64,000 bases of DNA from Candidatus Pelagibacter sp. (lineage in GTDB: Bacteria; Pseudomonadota; Alphaproteobacteria; Pelagibacterales; Pelagibacteraceae), in assembly GCA_028100865.1 (NCBI GenBank), contig JAOHJV010000001.1:62001-126000 (forward strand), given 5' to 3'. A program made the translations under genes and the position numbers. Each line of letters starts with the position of its first letter. Position 1 is the first letter of the stretch. Below are positions 38,547-48,768 of this stretch, piece by piece. Under the pieces are notes generated by a model. That model was not told the DNA's origin. It saw only the letters and a program-made list of their open reading frames with translations, and did no database searches.

Positions 38547-39245
38547 ATGGAATTTACCAAGTCTTTAGTAAAAGGCAAACTAATCAAACGATACAAACGT
38601 TTCTTTACTGATGTTAAGTTAGATAAAGAAGTTGTTACTGCTCATTGTCCCAATACTGGATCAATGAAAGGTCTGCTCGATGAAGGAAACGATGTCTATT
38701 TGCTTCCTAATAATGATCCTAAAAGAAAACTAAAATACGGCTTAGAGATTATTAAGACTAGAAAAAATCTTGTTGGAGTTAATACTCATATGGCTAACAG
38801 AATAGCCCAACATGCTCTAGAAAATAATCTTATCAAAGAGCTTAAAAATAGTGATCTAATTAAACCAGAAGTGTTTTTTAATAAAGAAACCAGATTTGAC
38901 TTCCTGATAGAGAAAAATAAACAAAAAAGCTTTGTAGAAGTAAAAAATGTCACTCTTTTTAGAAACAAGGATACTGCAGAATTTCCAGATGCCATAACAT
39001 CACGTGGTACCAAACATTTGCTGACTCTTATTGATGCCATAAAAAAAGGCTATAAAAGCTACTTATTGTTTTTAGTTCAAATACAAAATATGGAAAAATT
39101 CAAAATAGCTAAAGATATAGATAAAGAATATTATAATAATTACTTAATAGCTAAAAAAGCAGGTGTTAACTTTTTAGCTTATAGATGTGATATAAGTTCT
39201 AAAAAAATTTTTATTGATAAGAAATTAAAAATTATTGATGACTGA
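38547..39245 (+). CDS. sfsA: Sugar fermentation stimulation protein SfsA
   Basis: SfsA-family protein, DNA-binding in Escherichia coli and with a nuclease-like fold; its physiological role is unclear. The ATG at 38547 gives MEFTKSLVKGKLIKRYKRFF, matching family N-termini. An earlier in-frame start at 38532 would lie inside the promoter and is less likely. Conserved blocks include VTAHCPNTGSMKGL (about 31-44), FVEVKNVTLF (131-140) and FPDAITSRGTKHL. The length is 232 residues. It overlaps map by 8 bp. Confidence 0.88.
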   Translation: MEFTKSLVKGKLIKRYKRFFTDVKLDKEVVTAHCPNTGSMKGLLDEGNDVYLLPNNDPKRKLKYGLEIIKTRKNLVGVNTHMANRIAQHALENNLIKELKNSDLIKPEVFFNKETRFDFLIEKNKQKSFVEVKNVTLFRNKDTAEFPDAITSRGTKHLLTLIDAIKKGYKSYLLFLVQIQNMEKFKIAKDIDKEYYNNYLIAKKAGVNFLAYRCDISSKKIFIDKKLKIIDD

Positions 39246-40008
39246 TTATAAAGAAAAATTTGAAAAAATGAGAGTTGCTGGAAAACTAGCAGCTCAAACT
39301 TTAGATATGTTAACTGACAACATTAAAGAAGGTGTCTCAACAGATTATATTGATAAATTAGGTTATGAATTTATTAGAGATAACGGTGGACACTCTGCCC
39401 CTCTTTACTATAGAGGCTTCACCAAATCTTTATGTACATCTTTAAATCATGTTGTTTGCCACGGTATTCCATCTGATCGAGTTTTAAGAGATGGAGATGC
39501 AATTAATGTTGATGTAACCGCTATCGTAGATGAACATTATGGGGATACAAGTCGAATGTTTTCAATTGGAAACACATCAGTCAAACTAAATAATCTAATT
39601 GATACAACTTACGAATCTATGATGAGAGCCATAAAGATTTTAAAACCTGGAATTAGATTAGGAGATATAGGATATGAAATTCAATCATTCGTTGAAGACA
39701 AAGGTTTTTCTGTTGTAAGAGATTTTTGTGGTCATGGTATTAGCACAATATTTCATGAACCTCCTAATATTCTTCATTATGGAAGTAAAAACTCTGGAAT
39801 GGATTTAAGACCTGGAATGACTTTTACAATTGAGCCCATGATTAACACAGGTAAATACGATGTGAAAATGTTAAATGATGGCTGGACTGCTGTTACAAAA
39901 GATAAATCTTTATCAGCACAATTTGAACATACGTTAGGAATTACTGAAAATGGTTATGAAATCTTTACAGAATCTGCTAAAGGTTATTCAAAGCCTCCAT
40001 ACTTATAA
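39238..40008 (+). CDS. map: Methionine aminopeptidase, type I
   Basis: Removes the initiator methionine from nascent proteins using two divalent metal ions. The metal ligands are in INVDVTAIVDEHYGDTSRMF (two Asp), CGHGIST (His), TIEPM (Glu) and the C-terminal QFEHTLGITENG (Glu). The length is 256 residues. The ATG at 39238 overlaps the sfsA end by 8 bp; the TTG before it is not needed. Confidence 0.96.
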   Translation: MTDYKEKFEKMRVAGKLAAQTLDMLTDNIKEGVSTDYIDKLGYEFIRDNGGHSAPLYYRGFTKSLCTSLNHVVCHGIPSDRVLRDGDAINVDVTAIVDEHYGDTSRMFSIGNTSVKLNNLIDTTYESMMRAIKILKPGIRLGDIGYEIQSFVEDKGFSVVRDFCGHGISTIFHEPPNILHYGSKNSGMDLRPGMTFTIEPMINTGKYDVKMLNDGWTAVTKDKSLSAQFEHTLGITENGYEIFTESAKGYSKPPYL

Positions 40009-40011
40009 TTA

Positions 40012-41304
40012 ATGATTAAAAGATACTCGCGAAAAGAATTGACTGACATTTGGTCAGAGGAAAATAAATATAAAATTTGGCTAGATGTCGAAGTTGCTGC
40101 AGCTGAAGCGATGGAAAAACTTGGTCAAATCCCAAAAGGTGTAGCATCGGTTGTTAGAAAAAAAGCTAAAATCAATGTAAGCAGAATTCACAAGATAGAG
40201 GCTGAGGTTAAACACGACGTTATCGCCTTTTTAACTTCTGTAACTGAAAAAGCAGGTATTAAAGCTAGATATCTTCACCAAGGTATGACCTCATCAGATG
40301 TATTGGATACAAGTTTTAATATCCAAATGGTTCAATCAGGTAAAATTATCTTAAAAGACCTAGATCAAATTTTAAAAGTTCTTAAAAAACAAGCTAAGAT
40401 ATACAAATTCACACCGTGCATGGGAAGAAGTCACGGTATTCACGCAGAACCCATTACTTTTGGATTAAAATTGGCTTCGTTTTACGAAGAATTTAAGAGA
40501 AATAGAAAAAGATTAGTAGATGCAATTAATGAAGTCTCAACTTGTGCAATTTCAGGAGCTGTTGGAACATTTGCTAACATTGATCCAAGAGTTGAAAGTT
40601 ATGTTGCTAAAAAACTAGGCTTAAAAGTTGAACCAATTTCAACACAAGTAATACCAAGGGATAGACATGCTTTTTATTTTTCAGTATTGGGAATTATTGC
40701 TGGATCAATTGAGAGAGTTGCAGTTGAGATTAGACACTTACAAAGAACTGAAGTCTATGAAATGCAAGAATACTTTTCTAAAAATCAAAAAGGTTCTTCA
40801 GCTATGCCTCATAAAAAAAATCCAATATTAAGTGAAAACTTAACTGGGCTTTCTAGAATGGTTAGAAGCGCTGTAATTCCTGCTTTAGAAAATATTGCTC
40901 TATGGCATGAAAGAGATATTTCGCATTCAAGTGTTGAAAGAAACATTGGACCTGATGCCAATATCACAACTGATTTTGCATTAGTTAGATTAACTAACAT
41001 TTTAGACAATATGATTGTTTACCCTAAAAAAATGTTGGAGAATTTAAATATTACTAAAGGCCTAATTTTCTCTCAAGAAGTAATGCTAGAGTTAACAAAA
41101 TCTGGATTAAGTAGAGAACAATCTTATAAAATGGTTCAAAATTATGCTAAAAAATGTTTTGCTGAAAACCTAGATTTATTTGATGTGATAAGTTCTGATA
41201 AGTTAATTATGAGTAAAATTACTCCTAAAAAATTAAAATCCATATTTAGTTACGCAAAACACTTTAAAAATGTGAATTTCATCTTTAGAAGAGTTTTTAA
41301 ATAA
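40012..41304 (+). CDS. purB: Adenylosuccinate lyase
   Basis: Catalyses two fumarate-releasing steps of purine synthesis (SAICAR to AICAR, adenylosuccinate to AMP). It starts [19 protein letters not shown]. The fumarase-superfamily signature is [17 protein letters not shown] (about residues 263-279), and the catalytic His region is TSSDVLDTS (about 92-100) and [10 protein letters not shown] (about 138-147). The length of 430 residues is normal. It is followed by purC with a one-base overlap. Confidence 0.97.
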   Translation: MIKRYSRKELTDIWSEENKYKIWLDVEVAAAEAMEKLGQIPKGVASVVRKKAKINVSRIHKIEAEVKHDVIAFLTSVTEKAGIKARYLHQGMTSSDVLDTSFNIQMVQSGKIILKDLDQILKVLKKQAKIYKFTPCMGRSHGIHAEPITFGLKLASFYEEFKRNRKRLVDAINEVSTCAISGAVGTFANIDPRVESYVAKKLGLKVEPISTQVIPRDRHAFYFSVLGIIAGSIERVAVEIRHLQRTEVYEMQEYFSKNQKGSSAMPHKKNPILSENLTGLSRMVRSAVIPALENIALWHERDISHSSVERNIGPDANITTDFALVRLTNILDNMIVYPKKMLENLNITKGLIFSQEVMLELTKSGLSREQSYKMVQNYAKKCFAENLDLFDVISSDKLIMSKITPKKLKSIFSYAKHFKNVNFIFRRVFK

Positions 41305-42089
41305 TGAAAAAAGGTAAAAAACTATACGAAGGTAAAGCTAAAATCATTTATGCAACAAATGATAAAAATTTAGTTATTCAATATTTTAAGGATGATGCAA
41401 CTGCATTTAATAACCAAAAAAAATCTGTCATTGAAGGAAAAGGTGTTTTAAATAATAGAATTTCAGAACATATTCTCTCAAACTTATCACAAATTGGAAT
41501 TAAAAATCATTTAGTAAAAAGACTGAATATGAGAGAACAAATTATTAAACTAGTTGAAATCATTCCAATTGAATTCATTGTAAGAAACGTTGCAACAGGA
41601 TCTATTACTAAAAGATTAGGTATTGAAGATGGTACAGTTTTAAAAGAGCCATTAATTGAGTATTGCTTAAAAGATGACAAGTTAGGAGATCCATTAATAG
41701 CAGAAGAACACATCTTAGCTTTTGATTGGGCGACGAAAAAAGAAATCGAAAAAGTTAAAAAAATGATTTTAAGAATCAATGACTTTATGATTGGCATGTT
41801 TAGGGGCGTTGGAATTAAATTGATAGATTTTAAATTAGAATTTGGAAGACTAAAAGTTAACGATAAAGATGAGGTTATATTAGCTGATGAAATTAGCCCT
41901 GATACTTGCAGACTTTGGGATAGTATAACAGACAAAAAACTAGATAAAGACAGATTTAGAAAAAATTTAGGCGATCTTATTCCGGCTTATACCGAGGTTG
42001 CAAAAAGACTGGGGATACTTCACGAGCAATCTAACGTCTCAGCAGTTAATGTTACAAAATTATCTTCAGTTAAAAGGAAGCGTAAATGA
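41304..42089 (+). CDS. purC: SAICAR synthetase
   Basis: Joins CAIR and aspartate with ATP in step eight of purine synthesis. The N-terminal [13 protein letters not shown] (5-17), the central [15 protein letters not shown] and the [14 protein letters not shown] block (about 192-205) are diagnostic. The length is 261 residues, somewhat long at the C-terminus. It overlaps purS by 4 bp (ATGA). Confidence 0.97.
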   Translation: MKKGKKLYEGKAKIIYATNDKNLVIQYFKDDATAFNNQKKSVIEGKGVLNNRISEHILSNLSQIGIKNHLVKRLNMREQIIKLVEIIPIEFIVRNVATGSITKRLGIEDGTVLKEPLIEYCLKDDKLGDPLIAEEHILAFDWATKKEIEKVKKMILRINDFMIGMFRGVGIKLIDFKLEFGRLKVNDKDEVILADEISPDTCRLWDSITDKKLDKDRFRKNLGDLIPAYTEVAKRLGILHEQSNVSAVNVTKLSSVKRKRK

Positions 42090-42328
42090 AAATTTCTGTA
42101 ATTATCACACTTAAAAAAGATGTGCTAGATCCACAAGGTAAAGTCATTCATCAAACTTTAGATGGAATGGGCTTTAACGATATTAACGAAGTAAGACAAG
42201 GAAAGTATTTTGAAATCGATACCAAAGAAAGTGATCCAAAAAAAGCTAAAGATAAAGTTGAAGATATGTGCAAAAAACTTTTAGCTAATCTTGTTATTGA
42301 AAATTATAAAATTATTGATGCACAATAA
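42086..42328 (+). CDS. purS: FGAM synthase subunit PurS
   Basis: Small subunit that links PurL and PurQ in the three-part FGAM synthase found in alphaproteobacteria, Gram-positives and archaea. The 80 residues show [20 protein letters not shown] (9-28) and GKYFEIDT. Position between purC and purQ is usual. Confidence 0.95.
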   Translation: MKISVIITLKKDVLDPQGKVIHQTLDGMGFNDINEVRQGKYFEIDTKESDPKKAKDKVEDMCKKLLANLVIENYKIIDAQ

Positions 42329-42331
42329 TTA

Positions 42332-43015
42332 ATGAAATCATCCGTTATTACATTTCCTGGATCAAATTGTGATAGAGACATGGATGTTGCTCTTAAAAAA
42401 TTTGGGTTTAAAAATAAAATGGTTTGGCATGATGATGTTGAATTACCTAAAAGTGATTTAGTTGTTTTGCCTGGTGGATTTTCATATGGTGATTATTTAA
42501 GATGTGGAAGTATGGCATCTAAATCTAAAATCATGAAATCTGTCATTAACTTTGCAAATTCTGGGGGTATGGTGATGGGAATTTGTAATGGTTTTCAAAT
42601 TTTAGTTGAAACAGGTTTGGTTCCAGGGGTTCTATTAAGAAACAAATACTTAGAATTTATTTGTAAAAACGTTTTTGTTAAAATTAAAGATAAAAAAAAT
42701 ACTTACTTTAAAAACATTGATAATGATGTTTTAGAGTTTCATATAGCTCATAATGAAGGAAACTATTTTTGTACTAAAGACCAATTAAAAGAAATTGAGG
42801 ATAATGAACAAGTTGCAATTAATTATTGCGATAAAAATGGTAAAACTGAAGAACAATTTAATCCTAATGGATCTATTAAAAATATTGCAGGAATCTTTAA
42901 CAAAGAAAAAAATGTTCTAGGAATGATGCCTCATCCTGAAAGAATGATTGACCCTTCTCTATCAGGTGAAGATGGATCCCTTTTTTTTAATAATTTAATC
43001 AATAATCTAAAATGA
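42332..43015 (+). CDS. purQ: FGAM synthase glutaminase subunit PurQ
   Basis: Class I glutamine amidotransferase that supplies ammonia to PurL. The oxyanion and nucleophile region is [17 protein letters not shown] with the catalytic Cys near residue 86. The His-Glu pair is in MMPHPERM (about 204-211). [11 protein letters not shown] is at the N-terminus. The length is 227 residues. It overlaps purL by 4 bp. Confidence 0.97.
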   Translation: MKSSVITFPGSNCDRDMDVALKKFGFKNKMVWHDDVELPKSDLVVLPGGFSYGDYLRCGSMASKSKIMKSVINFANSGGMVMGICNGFQILVETGLVPGVLLRNKYLEFICKNVFVKIKDKKNTYFKNIDNDVLEFHIAHNEGNYFCTKDQLKEIEDNEQVAINYCDKNGKTEEQFNPNGSIKNIAGIFNKEKNVLGMMPHPERMIDPSLSGEDGSLFFNNLINNLK

Positions 43016-45204
43016 TTGTAAACGAACAAGTAGCCATAGATCATGGTCTTAAAAAAGATGAGTATGCTAAAATTTGTGAGCTTCTTAAGAGAACTCCAAA
43101 TATTACTGAACTTGGTATCTTTTCTGCAATGTGGAATGAGCACTGTTCATACAAATCATCAAGACTTCATTTAAAAACACTACCAACTAAAGGAAAGCAG
43201 GTTATCCAGGGTCCAGGAGAGAACGCTGGTGTAGTTGATATTGGGGATAATGATGCAATTGTATTTAAAATTGAAAGTCATAACCATCCTTCATTTATTG
43301 AACCCTACCAAGGAGCTGCAACTGGTGTTGGTGGTATTATGAGAGATGTCTTTACAATGGGTGCCCGCCCTATTGCAAACTTGAACTCTATTCATTTTGG
43401 CTCTCCCCAACATAAGAAAACTAAAAATCTACTTAGAGGAGTAGTTCACGGTATTGGTGGCTATGGAAATTGTATGGGAGTTCCAACCATTGCTGGTCAG
43501 ACAAATTTTGATAGCTCTTATAATGGTAACATTTTAGTCAATGCTATGACCTTAGGTTTAGTTAAAAAAGATAAGATTTTCTATTCAAAAGCAGCAGGAT
43601 TAAACAAGCCAGTTATTTACGTAGGTTCAAAGACAGGCCGTGATGGAATTCATGGTGCAAGTATGGCTTCAGCTAGTTTTGATGAAAAAATTGAAGAAAA
43701 AAAACCAACAGTTCAAGTTGGCGATCCATTTACTGAAAAATTATTACTCGAAGCATGCCTAGAGTTAATGGCCGGAGACTCGATTATAGCTATTCAAGAT
43801 ATGGGTGCAGCAGGATTAACGTCATCTAGTATCGAAATGGCTTCAAAAGGAAACCTTGGAATTGAAATTAATTTAAATAAAGTTCCATGCAGGGAAGCAA
43901 ACATGACCCCTTATGAAATCATGCTCTCTGAAAGCCAAGAAAGAATGTTGATTGTTCTTGAAAACGGCAAAGAGGAAAAAGCTAAAAAAATATTTGATAA
44001 ATGGAATTTAGATTTTGCTGTAATTGGTAAAACAACTAATTCTAAAAAAATTGAATTATTTTTTGATAATGAGCAAGTTGCAAATATTCCAGTTAATACT
44101 TTGGTTGAAAATTCACCGATGTATGACCGTAAATGGAAAAAAGCAAAACTTCCTAAAAAAAATAAAATTAAAAAAGAAGATCTTAAAAATTTAAAAATTA
44201 TAGATGTTTTAAAGAAAGTTTTATCTCATCCAAATGTGTGTAGTAAAGAATGGATCTGGCAACAATATGATCATACCGTTATGGGAGACACTATTCAAAA
44301 ACCTGGGGGTGACTCAGGAGTTGTTCGTGTACATGGAACTGATAAAGCAGTTGCAGCTTCGGTTGATAGTTCTGCAGTCTATTGTTGGGCACATCCATTA
44401 ACTGGTGGAAAACAAGTAGTTTGTGAAAGTTTTAGAAACTTAATTTCTGTTGGAGCAAAACCGGTTGCTATTACTAATTGTTTAAACTTTGGTAGTCCTG
44501 AAAATGAAGAAAATATGGGTGAGTTTGTTGAGTGTGTTCAAGGCATTGGAGAAGCTGCTGGATATTTAAAATTCCCTGTCGTTTCAGGAAATGTATCTTT
44601 TTATAATCAAACCAAAGATGAAGGAATTAAGCCTACCCCATCTATTGGAGGAGTTGGTTTAATTAAAGATTATAAAAAAATGATTACCATGGATTTTAAA
44701 CAAGTTGACAATATCGTTCTAGTTATTGGCAAAACTGAAGGTCATATTGATCAGAGTTTACTTGCAAGAAATATTTTAAATGAAAAAAATGGTCCTCCGC
44801 CAGAAGTAAATTTATTTAATGAAAAAAATAATGGAGAAACCGTGTTAAAGTTAATTGATGCAGGTCATATCAAAAGTGCTCATGATGTATCCATTGGAGG
44901 AATAATTACTGCTATTTCAAAGATGTGCATTAAAGGAAATAAGGGAATTAATCTTAAAAAACCAAAATATTTAATCAATGAAATTGAGTACTACTTTGGT
45001 GAAGATCAAGGCAGATACATAATTGAAGTAAGTAAAGACAGTCTTAAAAAAGTGACTGATATTTTAAACAAAAACGCCGTTCATTATGATGAAATTGGAA
45101 CGATTAATAAAGATCAATTGTTTATTAATGAAAAGACAAAAGTATCAATTGACGAATTAACAACATCGAATACAAATTGGCTAACAAATTATATGAGTAA
45201 ATAA
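43012..45204 (+). CDS. purL: FGAM synthase large subunit PurL (short form)
   Basis: Amidates FGAR to FGAM using ATP and ammonia from PurQ. At 730 residues it is the small PurL that needs PurS and PurQ rather than the 1300-residue fused form. It has NEHCSYKSS near residue 44, [20 protein letters not shown] (about 90-109) and [13 protein letters not shown] in the second half. It overlaps bolA by one base. Confidence 0.98.
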   Translation: MIVNEQVAIDHGLKKDEYAKICELLKRTPNITELGIFSAMWNEHCSYKSSRLHLKTLPTKGKQVIQGPGENAGVVDIGDNDAIVFKIESHNHPSFIEPYQGAATGVGGIMRDVFTMGARPIANLNSIHFGSPQHKKTKNLLRGVVHGIGGYGNCMGVPTIAGQTNFDSSYNGNILVNAMTLGLVKKDKIFYSKAAGLNKPVIYVGSKTGRDGIHGASMASASFDEKIEEKKPTVQVGDPFTEKLLLEACLELMAGDSIIAIQDMGAAGLTSSSIEMASKGNLGIEINLNKVPCREANMTPYEIMLSESQERMLIVLENGKEEKAKKIFDKWNLDFAVIGKTTNSKKIELFFDNEQVANIPVNTLVENSPMYDRKWKKAKLPKKNKIKKEDLKNLKIIDVLKKVLSHPNVCSKEWIWQQYDHTVMGDTIQKPGGDSGVVRVHGTDKAVAASVDSSAVYCWAHPLTGGKQVVCESFRNLISVGAKPVAITNCLNFGSPENEENMGEFVECVQGIGEAAGYLKFPVVSGNVSFYNQTKDEGIKPTPSIGGVGLIKDYKKMITMDFKQVDNIVLVIGKTEGHIDQSLLARNILNEKNGPPPEVNLFNEKNNGETVLKLIDAGHIKSAHDVSIGGIITAISKMCIKGNKGINLKKPKYLINEIEYYFGEDQGRYIIEVSKDSLKKVTDILNKNAVHYDEIGTINKDQLFINEKTKVSIDELTTSNTNWLTNYMSK

Positions 45205-45434
45205 TGGCAATGGATTTAAAAGAAATTGAGAGTTTAATCAAAGAAGCATTGTCTGATGCTACTGTTGAAATTCAAGATTTGGCTGGTGATGGTAATCATT
45301 ATTCAGCAACAGTTACTTCAAAAGAGTTTTCAGGTAAAAGCAAAATTGAACAACACAAAATGGTGTATAATTCTCTTAAGGGTAAAATGGGAAATGAATT
45401 ACATGCCCTAGCAATTAAAACAAAGGATCAATAA
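45204..45434 (+). CDS. BolA family protein
   Basis: BolA-fold protein of 76 residues, a partner of monothiol glutaredoxins in iron-sulfur trafficking. The DGNHYSATVTSKEFSGKS region (29-46) and the invariant His in KGKMGNELHALAIKT are present, which place it close to the IbaG/BolA-like subgroup. Its stop overlaps the ATG of the glutaredoxin gene, supporting a working pair. Confidence 0.93.
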   Translation: MAMDLKEIESLIKEALSDATVEIQDLAGDGNHYSATVTSKEFSGKSKIEQHKMVYNSLKGKMGNELHALAIKTKDQ

Positions 45435-45772
45435 TGGACGACAATACAAAAAATTTAATTCAAAATCATATCGATAATAATGAAATATGTTTATTTATGA
45501 AAGGAACACCTGATGCTCCTCAGTGTGGTTTCTCTATGGCTGTATCTAATATGTTAAAAATTCTTGAAGTTAATTTTCAAGGCGTAAATGTTTTAGAAGA
45601 TCAAAACATTAGAGAAGGAATTAAAGTTTTTAGTGACTGGCCCACTATCCCTCAACTATATATTAAAAAAGAATTTGTGGGTGGTTGCGATATCGTTAAA
45701 GAAATGTATGAAAGTGGTGAATTAGTAAAATTACTTGAGTCTAAAGGAATAAATTTTAAAGCTAAAAATTAA
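45434..45772 (+). CDS. grxD: Monothiol glutaredoxin (Grx4/GrxD type)
   Basis: Monothiol glutaredoxin that bridges a [2Fe-2S] cluster with glutathione and hands it to BolA or target proteins. The CGFS active site is near residue 32 (APQCGFSMAV), with the WPTIPQLY block (about 69-76) and VGGCDIV (82-88) of the glutathione-binding site. The length is 112 residues. It ends the purine operon, 6 bp from the convergent rpsD. Confidence 0.96.
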   Translation: MDDNTKNLIQNHIDNNEICLFMKGTPDAPQCGFSMAVSNMLKILEVNFQGVNVLEDQNIREGIKVFSDWPTIPQLYIKKEFVGGCDIVKEMYESGELVKLLESKGINFKAKN

Positions 45773-45778
45773 TTATTA

Positions 45779-46396
45779 TTATCTAGAGTAATATTCAATT
45801 ACTAGATTTGGTTCCATCACGATTGGATATGGAACTTCTTCAAATTTAGGAGTTCTTACAAATTTAACTTTTTTGTTTTTCTCATCCATTTGAATATATT
45901 CTGGAGTTTCTCTTTCTTTGCTTGCAAGCGCAATATCGATAATTGCAAGTTGCTTAGATTTGTCTCTAATCTCTATAGAGTCTTCCTCTTTTACTATGTA
46001 ACTTCCAATATTAACTTTTTTACCATTTACTCTAACATGGCCATGGTTAATTAACTGTCTTGAAGAAAATACTGTTGTTGCAAATTTTGCTCTGTAGATA
46101 ACTGCATCTAATCTTCTCTCAAGTAAACCAATTAAATTTTCACCAGTATCACCTTTAAGCATAACAGCCTTTTTATAAATATTTCTGAATTGTCTCTCGT
46201 TAATGTTACCGTAGTAAGCTTTTAATTTTTGCTTAGCTTGTAATTGAGTACCATAATCAGAAAGTTTTCCTTTTCTGCCCTGTCCGTGTTGTCCAGGTCC
46301 ATAGTCTCTTTTATTGAAAGGACTTTTAGGTCTTCCCCAAAGGTTAGCCTTTAATCTTCTGTCTACTTTGTGTTTAGAGTTTAATCTTTTTGTCAT
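45779..46396 (-). CDS. rpsD: 30S ribosomal protein S4
   Basis: S4 starts small-subunit assembly and in many bacteria represses the alpha operon. It has [34 protein letters not shown] and the S4 RNA-binding domain (about residues 93-150, [17 protein letters not shown]). The length is 205 residues. It is separate from the alpha operon, as in other alphaproteobacteria, and has its own promoter, with the -35 overlapping the end of trmJ. Confidence 0.98.
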   Translation of the reverse strand: MTKRLNSKHKVDRRLKANLWGRPKSPFNKRDYGPGQHGQGRKGKLSDYGTQLQAKQKLKAYYGNINERQFRNIYKKAVMLKGDTGENLIGLLERRLDAVIYRAKFATTVFSSRQLINHGHVRVNGKKVNIGSYIVKEEDSIEIRDKSKQLAIIDIALASKERETPEYIQMDEKNKKVKFVRTPKFEEVPYPIVMEPNLVIEYYSR

Positions 46397-46408
46397 TTAA
46401 TAATGGGG

Positions 46409-46436
46409 TTTATAAGCTTACAGGCTATTTTGTCAA
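46409..46436 (-). promoter_or_regulatory. Promoter for rpsD
   Basis: On the minus strand a consensus TTGACA (46431-46436) and TATAAA (46409-46414) are separated by 16 bp. It is the best -35/-10 pair in the window. The -35 overlaps the TGA of trmJ. The leader would be very short (about 6 nt), so little room remains for a ribosome-binding site. Confidence 0.7.
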
Positions 46437-47149
46437 TCAACGTTTTTACCCAAACTAGCAAATACACTGGCTAATATACGTGTTTCTTTAGATGATAACT
46501 CCATTTTATAGAAAATATTTCTCAAGTTTTCTAACATAATGGGTTTCTTTTCCTTGGGTTTAAAAAAGTTTATCTCATCTAAATTTTGAATACATAAATT
46601 GGTCATTGAATGAATCTCTTTTTTAGAAGCAGATTTAATTTTTTTAGACTTTTTAAAATCAGAAGTCTTAGATTTCACGATACTTGAAACATATTGAGCA
46701 ATGATAATTAGACTGTGAGATAAATTTAAAGATTTAAATTCAGGATTAGTTGGAATTTGTAACGTATAATTTGCATAACTAATCTCATTATTAGACAAAC
46801 CTGATGCTTCAGATCCAAAAAGAAATGCTACTTTTTTGGTAAAATCTATTTTTTTTAAATCCTCTAATTGAATATGTTTTATATTTTTATTTCTAAATCT
46901 TGCTGATGTTGCGATCACATAATCTATATCTTTAAGCGCTGATTCTAGATTATCAAAAACTTTACTTTTATTAATAATATTTTTTGCACCAACTGATGTT
47001 GCTAAAATTTTATCGTTTGGAAAAATTGGTTTTGGATCAATAACAGATAATTTTTGAAAGTTAAAATTCTTCATTCCTCTTGCACATGCGCCAATATTTT
47101 CTGAGAGTTGAGGTTTGTGGAGGATAAAAGTAATATTATTAGCTGACAT
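46433..47149 (-). CDS. trmJ: tRNA/rRNA 2'-O-methyltransferase, TrmJ family
   Basis: SPOUT methyltransferase probably modifying ribose 32 of tRNA (TrmJ) with S-adenosylmethionine. It opens with ITFILHKPQLSENIGACARG (6-25). The knot motifs are VAFLFGSEASGLSN (about 118-131) and LNLSHSLIIIAQYV (about 152-165). The length is 238 residues. The specific target is inferred from family resemblance. Confidence 0.85.
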   Translation of the reverse strand: MSANNITFILHKPQLSENIGACARGMKNFNFQKLSVIDPKPIFPNDKILATSVGAKNIINKSKVFDNLESALKDIDYVIATSARFRNKNIKHIQLEDLKKIDFTKKVAFLFGSEASGLSNNEISYANYTLQIPTNPEFKSLNLSHSLIIIAQYVSSIVKSKTSDFKKSKKIKSASKKEIHSMTNLCIQNLDEINFFKPKEKKPIMLENLRNIFYKMELSSKETRILASVFASLGKNVD

Positions 47150-47166
47150 TATTATTAATACAAATC

Positions 47167-48768
47167 TTATAGGCTAGCTGGAGCCTTATCTTTAAATAAC
47201 TTGTAATCCAAACTATCAACTAATGCTTTGAATGATGCATCAATTATATTTGGTGAAACTCCTATAGTAAACCAGTTAACACCCTTAGAATCTGTACTTT
47301 CAATTGAAACTCTAGTTACCGCTTCAGTACCTGTATTTAAAATTCTTACTTTATAATCAACTAATTTTAAATCTTTTAAATATTCCGAGTATTTTGCAAG
47401 TTTATTTACATTTTTTCTAATCGCATTATCAAGTGCATTAACAGGGCCATTCCCTTGGCCCTCACATAATATTTTTTGACCATCAACTTCTAATTGTGCT
47501 TTTGCAACTGAAATGATTTCACCTGTATTATCTTTTTTAACTGTTACATCATATTCATTAATTAAAATATATCTTGGAATATCTCCTATTAATCTTCTAG
47601 CCAATAATTCAAATGAAGCATCTGCTCCATCATAACTATAGCCTATAAATTCTCTGTCTTTTACTTCACTCAAAAGTTTTTTAATCTTTGGGTCATTTTT
47701 TTCAATATGGATACCAATTGATTTTAATCTAGACATTATATTAGATTGACCAGCTTGATCTGAAACTACGATGTTTCTTGAATTACCTACTTCTTCAGGA
47801 TCAATATGTTCGTATGTTTTTGGATCCTTTTGTACTGCTGATACATGCATACCTCCTTTATGTGAAAAAGCGGAAGCACCCACATAAGGTAAATGTTTAT
47901 TAGGTTTTCTATTAAGCAATTCATCTAATAATCTTGAGCACTGAGTTAAGTTTTTTAAGTTTTCTCGCTTAATATTTAATTCAAATTTTTCACTAAAATC
48001 TTTTTTTAGAAATAAAGACGGGATCAAAGACATTAAATTTGCATTGCCACATCTCTCCCCTAGTCCATTAATGGTTCCTTGGATCTGTCTAACTCCAGCT
48101 TGAACTGCAGCTAAACTATTTGCTACTGCATTTTCTGTATCATTATGAGCGTGGATCCCTAAATTTTCTCCTGGGATATGTTTTGTGATTTCAGATACAA
48201 TTTTAGATACTTCGTGTGGAAGAGTTCCGCCATTGGTGTCACATAAAACAATCCATCTAGCCCCTTGATCGTATGCAGCTTTTAAACACTTTAATGCATA
48301 TTCAGGATTAGATTTATATCCATCAAAGAAATGTTCTGCATCAAACATAAATTCTTTACCTGAGCCAACGATATGTTTTGCACTTTCGCTAATATTTTCT
48401 AAATTTTCTTCATTCGATATACCAAGCGCTACATCAACTTGAAAATCCCAAGATTTTCCAAATAAACAAATAGAAGAACTTTTTGAATTAATTAATGATG
48501 CTAACATTGGGTCATTTTCAGCACTATGTTCTGATTTTTTAGTCATTCCAAAGGCTGTAAGTTTTGCATTTTTAAAACCATGATTTTTGTTAAAAAACTC
48601 AGTATCAGTTGGGTTAGCTCCAGGCCAACCACCTTCAATGTAATCTACCCCTAAATTATCTAGTGAATTTGATATTTTCTCTTTGTCATCAATTGAAAAA
48701 TCAACCCCTTGGGTTTGAGCCCCATCTCTTAATGTGGTGTCAAAAATATATAGCTTTTCCTTACTCAT
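47167..48768 (-). CDS. cimA: Citramalate synthase / 2-isopropylmalate synthase family
   Basis: Condenses an alpha-keto acid with acetyl-CoA. The length of 533 residues and overall layout match (R)-citramalate synthase, which feeds isoleucine synthesis from pyruvate, bypassing threonine. The catalytic barrel has FDTTLRDGAQTQGVDFS (9-25), GIHAHNDTENAVANS (about 200-214) and GGMHVSAVQK. The C-terminal regulatory domain is present from about residue 390. Its ATG overlaps the cysS TGA (ATGA). A homocitrate or isopropylmalate role is less likely but not ruled out. Confidence 0.8.
   Translation of the reverse strand: MSKEKLYIFDTTLRDGAQTQGVDFSIDDKEKISNSLDNLGVDYIEGGWPGANPTDTEFFNKNHGFKNAKLTAFGMTKKSEHSAENDPMLASLINSKSSSICLFGKSWDFQVDVALGISNEENLENISESAKHIVGSGKEFMFDAEHFFDGYKSNPEYALKCLKAAYDQGARWIVLCDTNGGTLPHEVSKIVSEITKHIPGENLGIHAHNDTENAVANSLAAVQAGVRQIQGTINGLGERCGNANLMSLIPSLFLKKDFSEKFELNIKRENLKNLTQCSRLLDELLNRKPNKHLPYVGASAFSHKGGMHVSAVQKDPKTYEHIDPEEVGNSRNIVVSDQAGQSNIMSRLKSIGIHIEKNDPKIKKLLSEVKDREFIGYSYDGADASFELLARRLIGDIPRYILINEYDVTVKKDNTGEIISVAKAQLEVDGQKILCEGQGNGPVNALDNAIRKNVNKLAKYSEYLKDLKLVDYKVRILNTGTEAVTRVSIESTDSKGVNWFTIGVSPNIIDASFKALVDSLDYKLFKDKAPASL

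Noticed and set aside
41507..41935. Minus-strand open frame of 142 codons opposite purC
   Set aside because: Antisense of a complete purC with all motifs; no domain visible.
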